NCBI GenBank assembly: GCA_947452995.1
Contig: CANGEV010000019.1
Location: 1-46,638, forward strand
Direction of reading: 5' to 3'
Source: Chitinophagales bacterium
GTDB lineage: Bacteria > Bacteroidota > Bacteroidia > Chitinophagales > CAIODY01
DNA length: 46,638 nt
Made by a program: the position numbers and the translations under genes. The notes under the pieces are model-generated. The model saw nothing but the letters and a program-made list of their open reading frames with translations. It was not told where the DNA came from and made no database searches. Of this stretch, positions 32,843 to 41,217 are shown piece by piece; positions within the stretch are counted from its first letter, which is position 1, and each line of letters opens with the position of its first letter.

Positions 32843-35402
32843 TTTCAGAACGGAGAATTTCATCAAGCATCGACTTAACCACCATCAAACGATCTTGGTC
32901 TTTTCCTTCGTCGTACTTTTTCTTAAAGCGTGCAACAGCACGGTATGCTGCTTCCCTGGTGTCTTCCTCTTTATTTTGGATGGCAACTGCAGTTAAAATA
33001 TTGAGCCCCTTTTCAATTAAGTTCTCTGGCATACGGAAAAGATAGTCTGCAAAATTTTTAATAAAAGCATCGTTGATTTTGCTTTTAGGATTTTTCAAAC
33101 GCTCTTCGAAATAAGGATAATTTTCCGGCGTGCCTTTCTGACCGTATAAGTAAGATACCGCCCCGGCAACAGTTTTGTTTGTTTCCTTTTCTAAATAATA
33201 TGCTTCACGTAATGAAGCTAGAACATTTACATGCATGAGTGCTAAAAGCGAACTGCTGATTACTTCATAAGAAGAATCCTTACAACATTGAACAAAAACA
33301 TCTTGACACTCGAAGCATTTCATTTCACCTAAATTGTCAATCATTTTTGAACGTACCATACAGCTTTGCTCTTCTTTGATCTGGTCGAGCGTTGCATTAA
33401 TCGCAATGGTACGCATTAATGAATCACGTGTTTTTAGATGGTCGTTCGTCCATTCACGGATATAATCGTTTTTATCTGTAAGTCCGTTTAGATAGAACTC
33501 ACTCAGGTTTTGATCTTTACCTTGAAAATCAGCTGCGTATTTTATGGCTTCTAATCGATCTTGGAATGTGCCGACGTGATTGTATTTGTAGGAAAGTTCT
33601 TGTACGGAGAAATCTTCTTTTTTTACGAGTGGCAATGTATGATCCGCATCTGTATTTATGAAGAGTGGTTTTGCTTTTAGTTGAAACTTGAACTTTTGGT
33701 ATTTACGATTCACCCAAACTTTTTCCGTTTGTTTGCCAAGCAGGGTATAAAATTCAAAGGTGAGTGGAAATTCAAAGCGGTCGAGGGAAGGAGCTTCTTG
33801 CATTTGTTCCACGAGGATCGAAACGCTTTGGGTAGAGTCGATATATTTTTTGGTAAAACGCAAAACAGGGTGACCAGCAGCATACCACCATTGATCGAAG
33901 AAAAGGCCCCAATCTTTTCCGGTTATTTCTTCAGCGCAACGTTGAAGGTCGGTCGGACAAGCATTTTTATAAGCAAAACGATTTAAATATAAATTTAATG
34001 TTTTAAAGAAAGCTTCGTCGCCCATTTGTTGGCGGAGGGCATGAATCACGAGTCCGCCTTTTTGATAATTGTGTGCATCGAAAAGTTCAACTGGTTCTTT
34101 ATAATAATGACGCACGATAGGATAGGTGGCGCCGTTAGCTGTTTGTGAAAAATAGGTTCTACGATCTTGCTCGCGGCCTGCTTCAGCTTTTTCAATTCCG
34201 TAGGCGTATTCATTCCATAGGTATTCGCCATAAGTAGCAAACGACTCGTTCATAGTGAGGTTGGTCCAGGAGTCGGCGGTAGCGAGGTCGCCGAACCATT
34301 GGTGGAAAAGTTCGTGTGCGATCACTTCTTCGAAATTGCGGTCGAGGCGTTCGCGCGAAGTTTGTTGTAAAAATTCACCATGGATAGTGGCAGACGTATT
34401 TTCCATGGCGCCACTTACATAATCATGAACCACCACTTGATCATATTTAGGCCAAGGGAAATCATAGTTGAGGCGACGGCTGAAGCATTCAATCATTGCG
34501 GGTGTTTTCCCAAAAATTTCCGGAAGGTATTCTTGGTATTGGATATCCCCGAAATAATGAAGCGGCATATTTCTCCATTGGTCGTCTACTTGAAAGAAGT
34601 CGCCGATGGCCATCATGAAAAGATAGGGGCTATGCGCTTGTGTCATTTTCCAAACGTCTGTTTCGCTATGGTCATTGTTGACGATGGTATAGCATTTCGT
34701 TCCGTTAGAGATGGAGATCATTTCAGCCGGGCGGGTGATAAACATGGTTTGGGTGCACTTTTGATTGGTTTCATCAAATGTAGGGAACCAGCAAGAGGAG
34801 GCTTGTGGCTCGCCTTGTGTCCAGATTTGTCGTGGCTTGTCGGGATCGCTGCCATCGGGGTTGATGAAATATAGTCCACGGTCGTCGCTGATAGCGGAGC
34901 CACCTCCTAGCCGGCGTTCATAGGGTTTGGCGGTATATTGAATAAATACATGTAGGGTGTCTTTATTGGTAAAGGTTTGTGGTAATTGAATTTTTAATCG
35001 GAGGGAGTCGTAGGAGAAGTTAAGATTAACGGAGTCTTTGTTTTGGAGTAACGCGATGCGATGGACATCGAATCCTTTCGCATCGAGGGTTAGGGTGTTT
35101 TGCGGATAGAAATGTGGGGTAAGCGTGAGCGTTGCTTTTCCAAAGAGGCGACGTTTTTTCCAATCGAAGGAAACGGCTAGTTTGGTATGAATGAGATCAA
35201 AGCTTTTTTCACCTTGTCCTTTATAGGTGATGAAGGCTGCTTCGTTCAGGCGTAGGGTGTCGAGGGTATAGGTAACGGCTTGCGTTAGGCTATCCTGGGC
35301 GATGGTGTTTTGTTTAGATTTTTGATGTCGCCCAAATTGACAGGCAGCGGATAATAGAAGCAGGGCAAAAGCGACGATGTATAAACGAGATGAATTCTTC
35401 AT
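32802..35402 (-). CDS. M1 family metallopeptidase (aminopeptidase), lipoprotein
   Basis: 866 residues. The signal peptide ends at a lipid-site Cys21 (LLLLSAAC). The M1 domain has the exopeptidase motif GAMEN at about 331-335, the zinc motif HELFHQW with His363, Glu364 and His367, and the third ligand in NESFATYGEYLW. A C-terminal helical domain (about 600-866) looks like the HEAT-like cap of the family. It would trim amino acids from peptides outside the inner membrane. The plus strand is G-rich here although the gene is on the minus strand (hand count 67 G to 51 C over 34261-34500). Convergent overlap of 41 bp with the cyclophilin gene. Confidence 0.95.
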   Translation of the reverse strand: MKNSSRLYIVAFALLLLSAACQFGRHQKSKQNTIAQDSLTQAVTYTLDTLRLNEAAFITYKGQGEKSFDLIHTKLAVSFDWKKRRLFGKATLTLTPHFYPQNTLTLDAKGFDVHRIALLQNKDSVNLNFSYDSLRLKIQLPQTFTNKDTLHVFIQYTAKPYERRLGGGSAISDDRGLYFINPDGSDPDKPRQIWTQGEPQASSCWFPTFDETNQKCTQTMFITRPAEMISISNGTKCYTIVNNDHSETDVWKMTQAHSPYLFMMAIGDFFQVDDQWRNMPLHYFGDIQYQEYLPEIFGKTPAMIECFSRRLNYDFPWPKYDQVVVHDYVSGAMENTSATIHGEFLQQTSRERLDRNFEEVIAHELFHQWFGDLATADSWTNLTMNESFATYGEYLWNEYAYGIEKAEAGREQDRRTYFSQTANGATYPIVRHYYKEPVELFDAHNYQKGGLVIHALRQQMGDEAFFKTLNLYLNRFAYKNACPTDLQRCAEEITGKDWGLFFDQWWYAAGHPVLRFTKKYIDSTQSVSILVEQMQEAPSLDRFEFPLTFEFYTLLGKQTEKVWVNRKYQKFKFQLKAKPLFINTDADHTLPLVKKEDFSVQELSYKYNHVGTFQDRLEAIKYAADFQGKDQNLSEFYLNGLTDKNDYIREWTNDHLKTRDSLMRTIAINATLDQIKEEQSCMVRSKMIDNLGEMKCFECQDVFVQCCKDSSYEVISSSLLALMHVNVLASLREAYYLEKETNKTVAGAVSYLYGQKGTPENYPYFEERLKNPKSKINDAFIKNFADYLFRMPENLIEKGLNILTAVAIQNKEEDTREAAYRAVARFKKKYDEGKDQDRLMVVKSMLDEILRSETSARLKERYKQDF

Positions 35403-35484
35403 AAAATGTGCAGAAAGTGTTCAAAAGTACGAAAGCCTGTTGAAAATATACGGATGATACTTTTTAATGAATGAAGAATGGGGT

Positions 35485-35492
35485 TATCTTTG
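35485..35492 (+). promoter_or_regulatory. Probable -7 box of the dnaN promoter
   Basis: TATCTTTG fits the Bacteroidota -7 consensus TAnnTTTG and lies 28 bp before the dnaN ATG, which gives a leader of about 21 nt. A clear -33 TTG was not found at the expected distance. Confidence 0.5.
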
Positions 35493-35519
35493 TTAATAAT
35501 TATTAGAAAAACCAGATTC

Positions 35520-36641
35520 ATGCAATTTATCGTATCAACAGGCACATTGTTAAAGCAATTACAATCCATCAGTGGTGTTGTATCTTCTAACACGATTTTA
35601 CCGATCGTAGAATGTTTCTTATTTGACATTCGTAAGGGAGAATTGGTATTGGCGAGTACTGACTTAGAAACATCGATGATTACTACGATTCCAGTGGAGT
35701 CGAAGGATGCATGTAAGGTGGCTATTCCTGCGAAGCAGATTTTGGAAATTTTAAAAAATTTACCAGAACAGCCATTGACGATTAAGGTAGAAAAAGAAAA
35801 TTATGGTGTGGAGATAGCGAGTGAGAATGGTCGTTATAAATTGATGGGAGAAGATGGAGAAAACTTCCCGAAGATCACGCAGCAAGAAGGTACAGATGAG
35901 GTGAAAGCTGCATCGGGTGTTATTTTGCGTGCCATCACCAAAACGATGAATGCAATTGGTAACGACGAGATGCGTCCGGCAATGAACGGTTTGTATTTTC
36001 AAATGACGCCAGAAGGAACCCATTTCGTTGCAACGGATGCGCATCGTTTGGTGAAGATGACGCGTAGCGACATGACCTTTAAAAATTCAACGAGCTTTAT
36101 TGTTCCACGTAAATCAGTATCGCAGTTGAAGATGATGTTGCCTAACAATGATAGTGAAGTAAGCATTGCGCATGAGAAAGGGAATGCATTTTTCAAGACG
36201 GAGAGTATGCTATTGGTTTGTCGTTTGATTGATGCGAAGTATCCTGACTATCAAGCGGTGATTCCGGTAGACAATCCTTCTTGTTTGACGATTGAGAAGG
36301 AGGAGTTGATGGGGACTTTGAAGCGTGTTCAAATTTTCGCGAACAAGACAACACATCAAGTGGCGTTTAAATTAGCTGGAAGTTCTTTACAAATTTCAGC
36401 ACAGGATTTAGATTTCTCTAACGAGGCGAAAGAGACTTTGACTTGTGAATTTAATGGCGATGATATGGAGATTGGTTTTAACTCGAAGTTTATGTTAGAG
36501 ATGTTGAATAATGTCGACACGAAGCAGATTCGTTTGGAGTTGAGCACGCCGACAAGAGCGGGTGTATTGACGCCGGATGTGCAAGAGGAGAATGAGAGTT
36601 TGTTGATGTTGGTAATGCCAATTATGATCAACAATTATTAA
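35520..36641 (+). CDS. dnaN: DNA polymerase III subunit beta (sliding clamp)
   Basis: 373 residues from the ATG at 35520. An in-frame ATG at 35478 would add 14 residues and include the promoter, so it was rejected; MQFIVSTGTLLKQLQSISGVV is the family start. Three repeated clamp domains follow, with PIVECFLFDIRKGELVLASTDLE, LPEQPLTIKVEKE, MNGLYFQMTPEGTHFVATDAHRLV and the C-terminal SLLMLVMPIMINNY. It tethers the replicative polymerase to DNA. dnaN usually lies close to dnaA, but dnaA is not in this window. Followed by an intrinsic terminator, so it is probably monocistronic. Confidence 0.97.
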   Translation: MQFIVSTGTLLKQLQSISGVVSSNTILPIVECFLFDIRKGELVLASTDLETSMITTIPVESKDACKVAIPAKQILEILKNLPEQPLTIKVEKENYGVEIASENGRYKLMGEDGENFPKITQQEGTDEVKAASGVILRAITKTMNAIGNDEMRPAMNGLYFQMTPEGTHFVATDAHRLVKMTRSDMTFKNSTSFIVPRKSVSQLKMMLPNNDSEVSIAHEKGNAFFKTESMLLVCRLIDAKYPDYQAVIPVDNPSCLTIEKEELMGTLKRVQIFANKTTHQVAFKLAGSSLQISAQDLDFSNEAKETLTCEFNGDDMEIGFNSKFMLEMLNNVDTKQIRLELSTPTRAGVLTPDVQEENESLLMLVMPIMINNY

Positions 36642-36666
36642 GAGATAATTTTAGAAAATTAATAGA

Positions 36667-36696
36667 AGCGTCTTCGGTAACGGAGGCGCTTTTTTT
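36667..36696 (+). terminator. Intrinsic terminator of dnaN
   Basis: AGCGTCTTC (36667-36675) pairs with GGAGGCGCT (36682-36690) using two G-T wobbles and a 6-nt loop, and T7 follows. It lies 25 bp after the stop. Confidence 0.85.
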
Positions 36697-36773
36697 ATGC
36701 GGTTACTTTAAGAATAATAAAAATTTTAATATTGCGTAAAATTAATTATATTTAGAATATAAAAGTTTTGATT

Positions 36774-39700
36774 ATGAAAAAGGCAATCATTTTTCTAGTT
36801 TCATTTTATTTAATTTGTTTAAGCGTCAAAGCACAAAAAGGTTGGATTCCATTAATTGATCAACTTCCTAATAAACCGTTGTCAGTTAATGGACGGATAA
36901 CGAGTGTATTGGCAGATCGTTTTGGTTCAATATATGCTGGAGGAGATTTTAAAAACAATTATCAGCACTTTTACGTTGCAAAACATGATAGTACAGGGTG
37001 GTATGAACTAGGAGGTTTAAATTCTTTAGCTGCGAATGGAAATATCTTATCTATTTGTAATGATAGTTTTGGGAATATTTATGCTGCAGGTTCGTTTAGA
37101 AATTCACAGGGATATTATTATGTTGCAAAATATGACGGTGTCAATTGGAGTGAATTAGGGGGTTCGAATAGTTTAGGGGTAAATACTACGAATTCAATTT
37201 TGTGTATATGTAGTGATAAATATGGAAATATTTATGCTGCAGGTACTTTTCGGAATAGCCTAGGAAAACGTTATGTAGCAAAATACGATGGAACGAGTTG
37301 GACGGAGTTGGGAGGATTGAATGCGCTTTCAGCAAATGATAAGATAGTAAATATTTGTTGTGATACTTTAGGTAATTTATATGCTGCCGGAAATTTTTCC
37401 GATGTGAATGGTCGTTTTTATGTTGCTAAATATAATGGAACGGTATGGAGTCAATTAGGAACGTTAAGTAATACGATTTTTAATGGTATAATAACCGCAT
37501 TAACATGTGATATAAATTCTAATGTTTATGTTTCAGGGAGCTTTACTAATGGGATGGGTTATAAATATGTGGCGAAATATGATGGAACAAATTGGAAAGA
37601 GTTAGGAGGTGTTAATTCATTATATATTAGTGGTAATGTAAATTGTCTCAAAACAGATATGACAGGAAATGTGTATGCTGCTGGTGATTTGATTAATGGA
37701 GTGGGTATTAGATTTGTGGCAAAGTATGACACTGTAACATGGACAGAGGTAGGAGGTATAAATTCTTTGCCAATAAATGGGAGTGTAAATGGGATGTTTG
37801 TTGATAAAATAGGGAGGGTTTTTTTAGGCGGTGATTTTTATGATTCGCATTTTAAACAGTATATGGTGGAATGGGATACTGTAAAATGGCTTGTACCTGC
37901 ATTTCAATGGCCATTAAAACCTGCTAGTTTCTTTAATAATCTTGTAACAGATTCTATTGGAAATATTATTGCAACTGGCGATTTGGTTGATTCGAGCGGA
38001 TTATATACCGTGGGAAAATATAATGGAATTGGATGGTTAAAACTAGGTGATACCAGCTTTTTTAATAACCAGCCGAATTCACTTTGTAGAGATAAAGCCG
38101 GGAATATTTATGTTTCTGGAGAATTTACAAATGCTAATGGACATTATTATGTGGCAAAATTTGATGGTCAAAATTGGAGTGAATTAGGAGGATTTGATTC
38201 ATTAGCAGCAAATGGTAGTATTGGTACAATGTGCATTGATAAAAATGATAATGTATATATAGGGGGAAGATTCACCAATTCAAAGGGATTTAAATATGTA
38301 GCAAAATTTGATGGTGTTAAATGGCGCGAGGTAAAGGGTTTGAATACATTATCGGTAGTTGGGGATATAAGAGCACTTGAATGTGACACTTTCAGTAATG
38401 TGTATGTGTCTGGTAATTTTAAAAACAGTTATAATGAATACTATGTTTCTAAATTTGATGGAAGTATTTGGAAAGAATTGGAGGTATTGAATCGTTTGTC
38501 AGCCAATGGTTGGATAAATAGTATTAAGGTTGATGGAGTGGGAAATGTGTATGTCGGAGGTCGGTTTACCAATTCAAAAGGGAAATATTACGTAGCAAAA
38601 TTTGATGGTCAAAATTGGTTAGAGTTAGGAACTGCATTTCCTTTATCTGCAAATAATTGTATACAAAAAATTTGTTTAGATAATTCAAATCAGGTTTATG
38701 TTGCCGGAGATTTTACCAATAATACAGGAGAGAATTATGTAGCAAAATTTGACGGAAATGTTTGGTCTGAGGTATGGGCTACAAAACCATTGAGCGCAAA
38801 CAGTTCTATATTAACGCTAATGATTGATTCAGCACAGAAGCTTTATGCTGCAGGATATTTTACTAACACGTTAAATGAAAACTATGTAGCGCAATGTATA
38901 CCTGAAAAAACAAGTGTACTAATTAAGACTGCAAGCTTGTGTCATGGTAAGACTTATACATTTGACGCAAAAAACTATACAGCTACAGGAACCTATTATT
39001 ATTATGTTTCTAATTATATGGGGGGCGATTCATTGGTTTTATTGAATCTTAACTTTTTCGATTATAAAAGTAATGTATGCGCTGTTACTGCTGATGTAAA
39101 TTCCACTCACAATATTGTAACATGGGAAAAACCTGCAGATTTAAAGGCTGGTGTAGATAGTTTTAGAATTTACAGGGATACGGGTAGTGGCGTGTTTGAT
39201 TATTTAGCTTCTATATATGGGGATTCTTTGTCCTTATATGATGACTATAGTGCTGACCCCAATAAAAAAGCGTATAAATACAAAATGTGTTTTGTTGATA
39301 CGTGCGGACAGTTACTTGCATTGGGTCCATTTCATAAATCAATCTTTTTAGAAAATCTTGGTAAAGGAAATTTACAATGGAATTTATATCAAAGAGAGTT
39401 TCAAGCAACTACAGGTACATGTTATTATGTATCGAGGGATGATAGCAGTACGGGCAATTTCTTTGTTATTAGTTCGGCATTATTACCTTCTGTGACAAAT
39501 TTTAATGATACTGATTATTATAAATTTCCAAATGCGAGATATCGTGTTTCTTTGGCTGGAGCTTTGTCTTGTGTGATATCAAAAAGTATGAATGGTTCCA
39601 TTTCAAATTATTGCCCACAAAAAAGTAATGTTGGCTTTGAAACGATAAAAAATAGTGTTTCTATATTTCCGAATCCTACCTCAGGTTTAATTCAGATATT

Positions 39701-39887
39701 TTCAACAAAAAAAATAAATGATGCCAATATTCAGGTGTTAAATTTAGAAGGAAAGTTATTACAAGTGAAGAGTAAACAAACTGGACAGCTTTTTAAATTT
39801 GACCTTACAAATTTTTCGTCTGGTATCTATATAATTCGAATAGTCACTAAGGAAGGAATATTACAGTACAAGATTGTTAAGGACTAG
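36774..39887 (+). CDS. Large T9SS protein with 13-14 tandem blade-like repeats
   Basis: 1037 residues from the ATG at 36774 (a TTG six bases before is unlikely). Signal peptide MKKAIIFLVSFYLICLSVKA. Residues of about 30-710 consist of roughly 13-14 repeats of about 50 residues, each of the form GN.YA.G.F.N..G..YVAK(Y/F)DG..W.ELGG.NSL..N..I.. , typical of beta-propeller-like proteins. A fibronectin-III-like segment (VNSTHNIVTWEKPADLKAGVDSFRIYRDTG) lies near 775-830, and a T9SS type A domain ends it (VSIFPNPTSGLIQIF). Repeats 7 and 8 are the most diverged. Secreted or surface-attached, probably a binding scaffold. No enzyme signature was found. Confidence 0.88.
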   Translation: MKKAIIFLVSFYLICLSVKAQKGWIPLIDQLPNKPLSVNGRITSVLADRFGSIYAGGDFKNNYQHFYVAKHDSTGWYELGGLNSLAANGNILSICNDSFGNIYAAGSFRNSQGYYYVAKYDGVNWSELGGSNSLGVNTTNSILCICSDKYGNIYAAGTFRNSLGKRYVAKYDGTSWTELGGLNALSANDKIVNICCDTLGNLYAAGNFSDVNGRFYVAKYNGTVWSQLGTLSNTIFNGIITALTCDINSNVYVSGSFTNGMGYKYVAKYDGTNWKELGGVNSLYISGNVNCLKTDMTGNVYAAGDLINGVGIRFVAKYDTVTWTEVGGINSLPINGSVNGMFVDKIGRVFLGGDFYDSHFKQYMVEWDTVKWLVPAFQWPLKPASFFNNLVTDSIGNIIATGDLVDSSGLYTVGKYNGIGWLKLGDTSFFNNQPNSLCRDKAGNIYVSGEFTNANGHYYVAKFDGQNWSELGGFDSLAANGSIGTMCIDKNDNVYIGGRFTNSKGFKYVAKFDGVKWREVKGLNTLSVVGDIRALECDTFSNVYVSGNFKNSYNEYYVSKFDGSIWKELEVLNRLSANGWINSIKVDGVGNVYVGGRFTNSKGKYYVAKFDGQNWLELGTAFPLSANNCIQKICLDNSNQVYVAGDFTNNTGENYVAKFDGNVWSEVWATKPLSANSSILTLMIDSAQKLYAAGYFTNTLNENYVAQCIPEKTSVLIKTASLCHGKTYTFDAKNYTATGTYYYYVSNYMGGDSLVLLNLNFFDYKSNVCAVTADVNSTHNIVTWEKPADLKAGVDSFRIYRDTGSGVFDYLASIYGDSLSLYDDYSADPNKKAYKYKMCFVDTCGQLLALGPFHKSIFLENLGKGNLQWNLYQREFQATTGTCYYVSRDDSSTGNFFVISSALLPSVTNFNDTDYYKFPNARYRVSLAGALSCVISKSMNGSISNYCPQKSNVGFETIKNSVSIFPNPTSGLIQIFSTKKINDANIQVLNLEGKLLQVKSKQTGQLFKFDLTNFSSGIYIIRIVTKEGILQYKIVKD

Positions 39888-39892
39888 TATAA

Positions 39893-39945
39893 TTATTCCT
39901 TCACCACCCGCATCGTTTTTGTTCCACGTGCGTCGTTGAGTTGAA
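39893..39945. repeat. 53-bp direct repeat, copy A (non-coding)
   Basis: 53 bases identical to 41165-41217. Copy B is the last 17 codons, with the stop, of the T9SS gene on the minus strand. Copy A has no gene body attached and abuts the stop codon of the RelE-like toxin gene at 39946. The spacing of the two copies is 1272 bp. Confidence 0.95.
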
Positions 39946-40290
39946 TTACGGAATGTTTTTAATAATGCGGATTCGATCTTCAGTCGATTTTTCATTTTTG
40001 TGATAAAGTTCTATTAGTATTATTTTATGTTCTAATTCAAAATATGCATAAATGAGACGAAGGCCTGTATTAACACCTCGGCCTTTTAATGATTTACATG
40101 CGATCTTTTTTATTTTGATGATCGGTGTTTTAACTGGAATATGGTTGATTCGAAAACTGAATGGTACTCTCTCCTGAGGGAGATAAGTTAAAATTTGTTT
40201 AAGTACGATAAGGTCATCTTGTAATGAGAGGTACTTTTTATTTAATTGTTTTAAATCTTTATCAAACTCCGGAAGGTGCTCAAATTTCAT
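39946..40290 (-). CDS. RelE/ParE-fold toxin of a type II TA module
   Basis: 114 residues. MKFEHLPEFDKDLKQLNKKYLSLQDDL is the two-helix start of RelE/ParE-type toxins. The later strands read IIKIKKIACKSLKGRGVNTGLRLIYAYFELEHKIILIELYHKNEKSTEDRIRII, with the RLIYAYF and IELYHKNEKS segments typical of the fold's sheet and C-terminal loop. Members are ribosome-dependent ribonucleases or gyrase poisons; the sequence does not decide which. It starts 1 bp after the stop of the antitoxin gene on the same strand, and its own stop codon abuts the 53-bp repeat. Confidence 0.8.
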   Translation of the reverse strand: MKFEHLPEFDKDLKQLNKKYLSLQDDLIVLKQILTYLPQERVPFSFRINHIPVKTPIIKIKKIACKSLKGRGVNTGLRLIYAYFELEHKIILIELYHKNEKSTEDRIRIIKNIP

Positions 40291-40291
40291 T

Positions 40292-41089
40292 TTAATCTAA
40301 TTCTGTTTGATAGTTTTTAAATGAATAGGGTGCTTCACGGTAGAGTGCTAGTTCGTAATTTATAACATCACCTGTTGAGGTTACTTTTAAAGGCAAATCA
40401 TTTGCAGCATATTCTGACAGATAATCGTATGGCCAATCACACATTTGCGTGATTACTTGATTTATACAATCTATTTCGCTTGCGTTAAAGTTTTTAAGCT
40501 GCGGATTTTGGAGTGGAAGTAAACGAAAGAAGCTTTTGTTTCGTTCTACCACCTTTACCTTTTTAAGGAGTTTATCCTGTTGCATTCGCGCTAGTGTTAA
40601 ATCTAAATGTTCTGCTACAGGCCTATTGTTTAGCTTTAAATAATTAGTACCCGACAGATGTTCTTCTTGCAATTCATAATAATTGAAGTCGCAGAAATAC
40701 ATTAATAGATGGAATGCGGATTCTGTAATATTGGCGTTTCCAGCACATTGTTTTAGAAGATAGAGAAGTGTTTGTTCTCTTTTTTTCTCGTTGGGTGCCG
40801 GACTTGAAATACGCTGTTCTGATTTTAAATAAACGGCCGTCTCTTGAACCTGACGAATTATATTGCCGTTATACTCTTTGGATAAAAAAGAATCAATGGA
40901 GAAATTCAAAATTTGTGCAATTTTTTGAAGTTCTTGAATGTCCAGCCCTCTATTTCCTAACTCGATTTGCGTAAGTGAGGGACGCGAAATCTTTATTGAT
41001 TTTGCAAGATCCTCTTGTGACCACCCCTTGTTAATACGAAGTTGGGCAATACGTTTGCCTATTTGTTTTCTAGAAAGTTTGTAATACAT
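40292..41089 (-). CDS. XRE HTH plus Panacea/SocA-like (DUF4065) antitoxin
   Basis: 265 residues. Residues 6-66 form a helix-turn-helix of the XRE type (KQIGKRIAQLRINKGWSQEDLAKSIKISRPSLTQIELGNR). Residues of about 105-180 resemble the SocA/DUF4065 (Panacea) domain: LLYLLKQCAGN, FHLLMYFCDFNYYELQEEHLSGTNYLKLNNRPVAEHLDLTLARMQQD. The Panacea domain is known as a versatile antitoxin module that neutralises many unrelated toxins. Fused to an HTH it can both bind the toxin and repress the operon. The antitoxin is upstream of the toxin. The C-terminal tail (about 215-265) has no recognised match. The domain call is from motif memory only. Confidence 0.75.
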   Translation of the reverse strand: MYYKLSRKQIGKRIAQLRINKGWSQEDLAKSIKISRPSLTQIELGNRGLDIQELQKIAQILNFSIDSFLSKEYNGNIIRQVQETAVYLKSEQRISSPAPNEKKREQTLLYLLKQCAGNANITESAFHLLMYFCDFNYYELQEEHLSGTNYLKLNNRPVAEHLDLTLARMQQDKLLKKVKVVERNKSFFRLLPLQNPQLKNFNASEIDCINQVITQMCDWPYDYLSEYAANDLPLKVTSTGDVINYELALYREAPYSFKNYQTELD

Positions 41090-41130
41090 CCCTATACCTA
41101 TTTATTAAAATAAAAATAGGGGTTGTTATT

Positions 41131-41163
41131 AAACAAAACAAATAATTGTTTTAAAACAAAACA
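41131..41163. promoter_or_regulatory. Candidate operator of the HTH-Panacea TA operon
   Basis: AAACAAAACA occurs at 41131-41140 and again at 41154-41163 (23 bp apart), and the perfect 14-bp palindrome TTGTTTTAAAACAA covers 41146-41159. It lies 42-74 bp upstream of the antitoxin start, inside the cassette and immediately next to repeat copy B. Confidence 0.5.
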
Positions 41164-41164
41164 T

Positions 41165-41217
41165 TTATTCCTTCACCACCCGCATCGTTTTTGTTCCACG
41201 TGCGTCGTTGAGTTGAA
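41165..41217. repeat. 53-bp direct repeat, copy B (coding)
   Basis: Identical to 39893-39945. Encodes the C-terminal end of the T9SS protein on the minus strand (ending ...ARGTKTMRVVKE and stop), so this is the ancestral context. Confidence 0.95.

Larger units (their letters stand above)
39946..41164. mobile_element. Candidate inserted toxin-antitoxin cassette between 53-bp repeats
   Basis: 1219 bp containing exactly a toxin gene, its antitoxin gene and a promoter/operator, bounded on both sides by identical 53-bp sequences derived from the 3' end of the neighbouring T9SS gene. The gene end is intact in copy B. This is what integration at the end of a gene with duplication of the target, or recombination of a circular intermediate carrying the gene end, would leave. 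There is no transposase, integrase or terminal inverted repeat, so the mechanism is unknown. Confidence 0.45.

Noticed and set aside
34380-34874. 164-codon open frame on the plus strand opposite the M1 peptidase
   Set aside because: Shadow of the well-conserved M1 coding sequence, and its protein has no family features.
35478-35519. Upstream in-frame ATG for dnaN
   Set aside because: It would add 14 non-homologous residues and place the -7 box inside the coding sequence; MQFIVSTG is the family start.
35403-35519. dnaN upstream gap as the replication origin
   Set aside because: Short (117 bp), not strongly AT-rich in a DUE-like way, no DnaA-box cluster, and the G/C bias has already switched far to its left.
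36860-38900. CRISPR-like or microsatellite array suspected because of the repeated phrases
   Set aside because: The repeats are about 150 bp long, in frame and diverged at synonymous positions, so this is a repetitive protein, not a CRISPR or satellite.
39921-39932. GTTCCACGTG in the 53-bp repeat as a parS half-site
   Set aside because: The right half does not fit, and in copy B the bases encode the Arg-Gly-Thr of the sorting domain.
39946-41164. Insertion sequence
   Set aside because: No transposase, no terminal inverted repeats; a 53-bp duplication is far longer than the usual target duplication of an IS.
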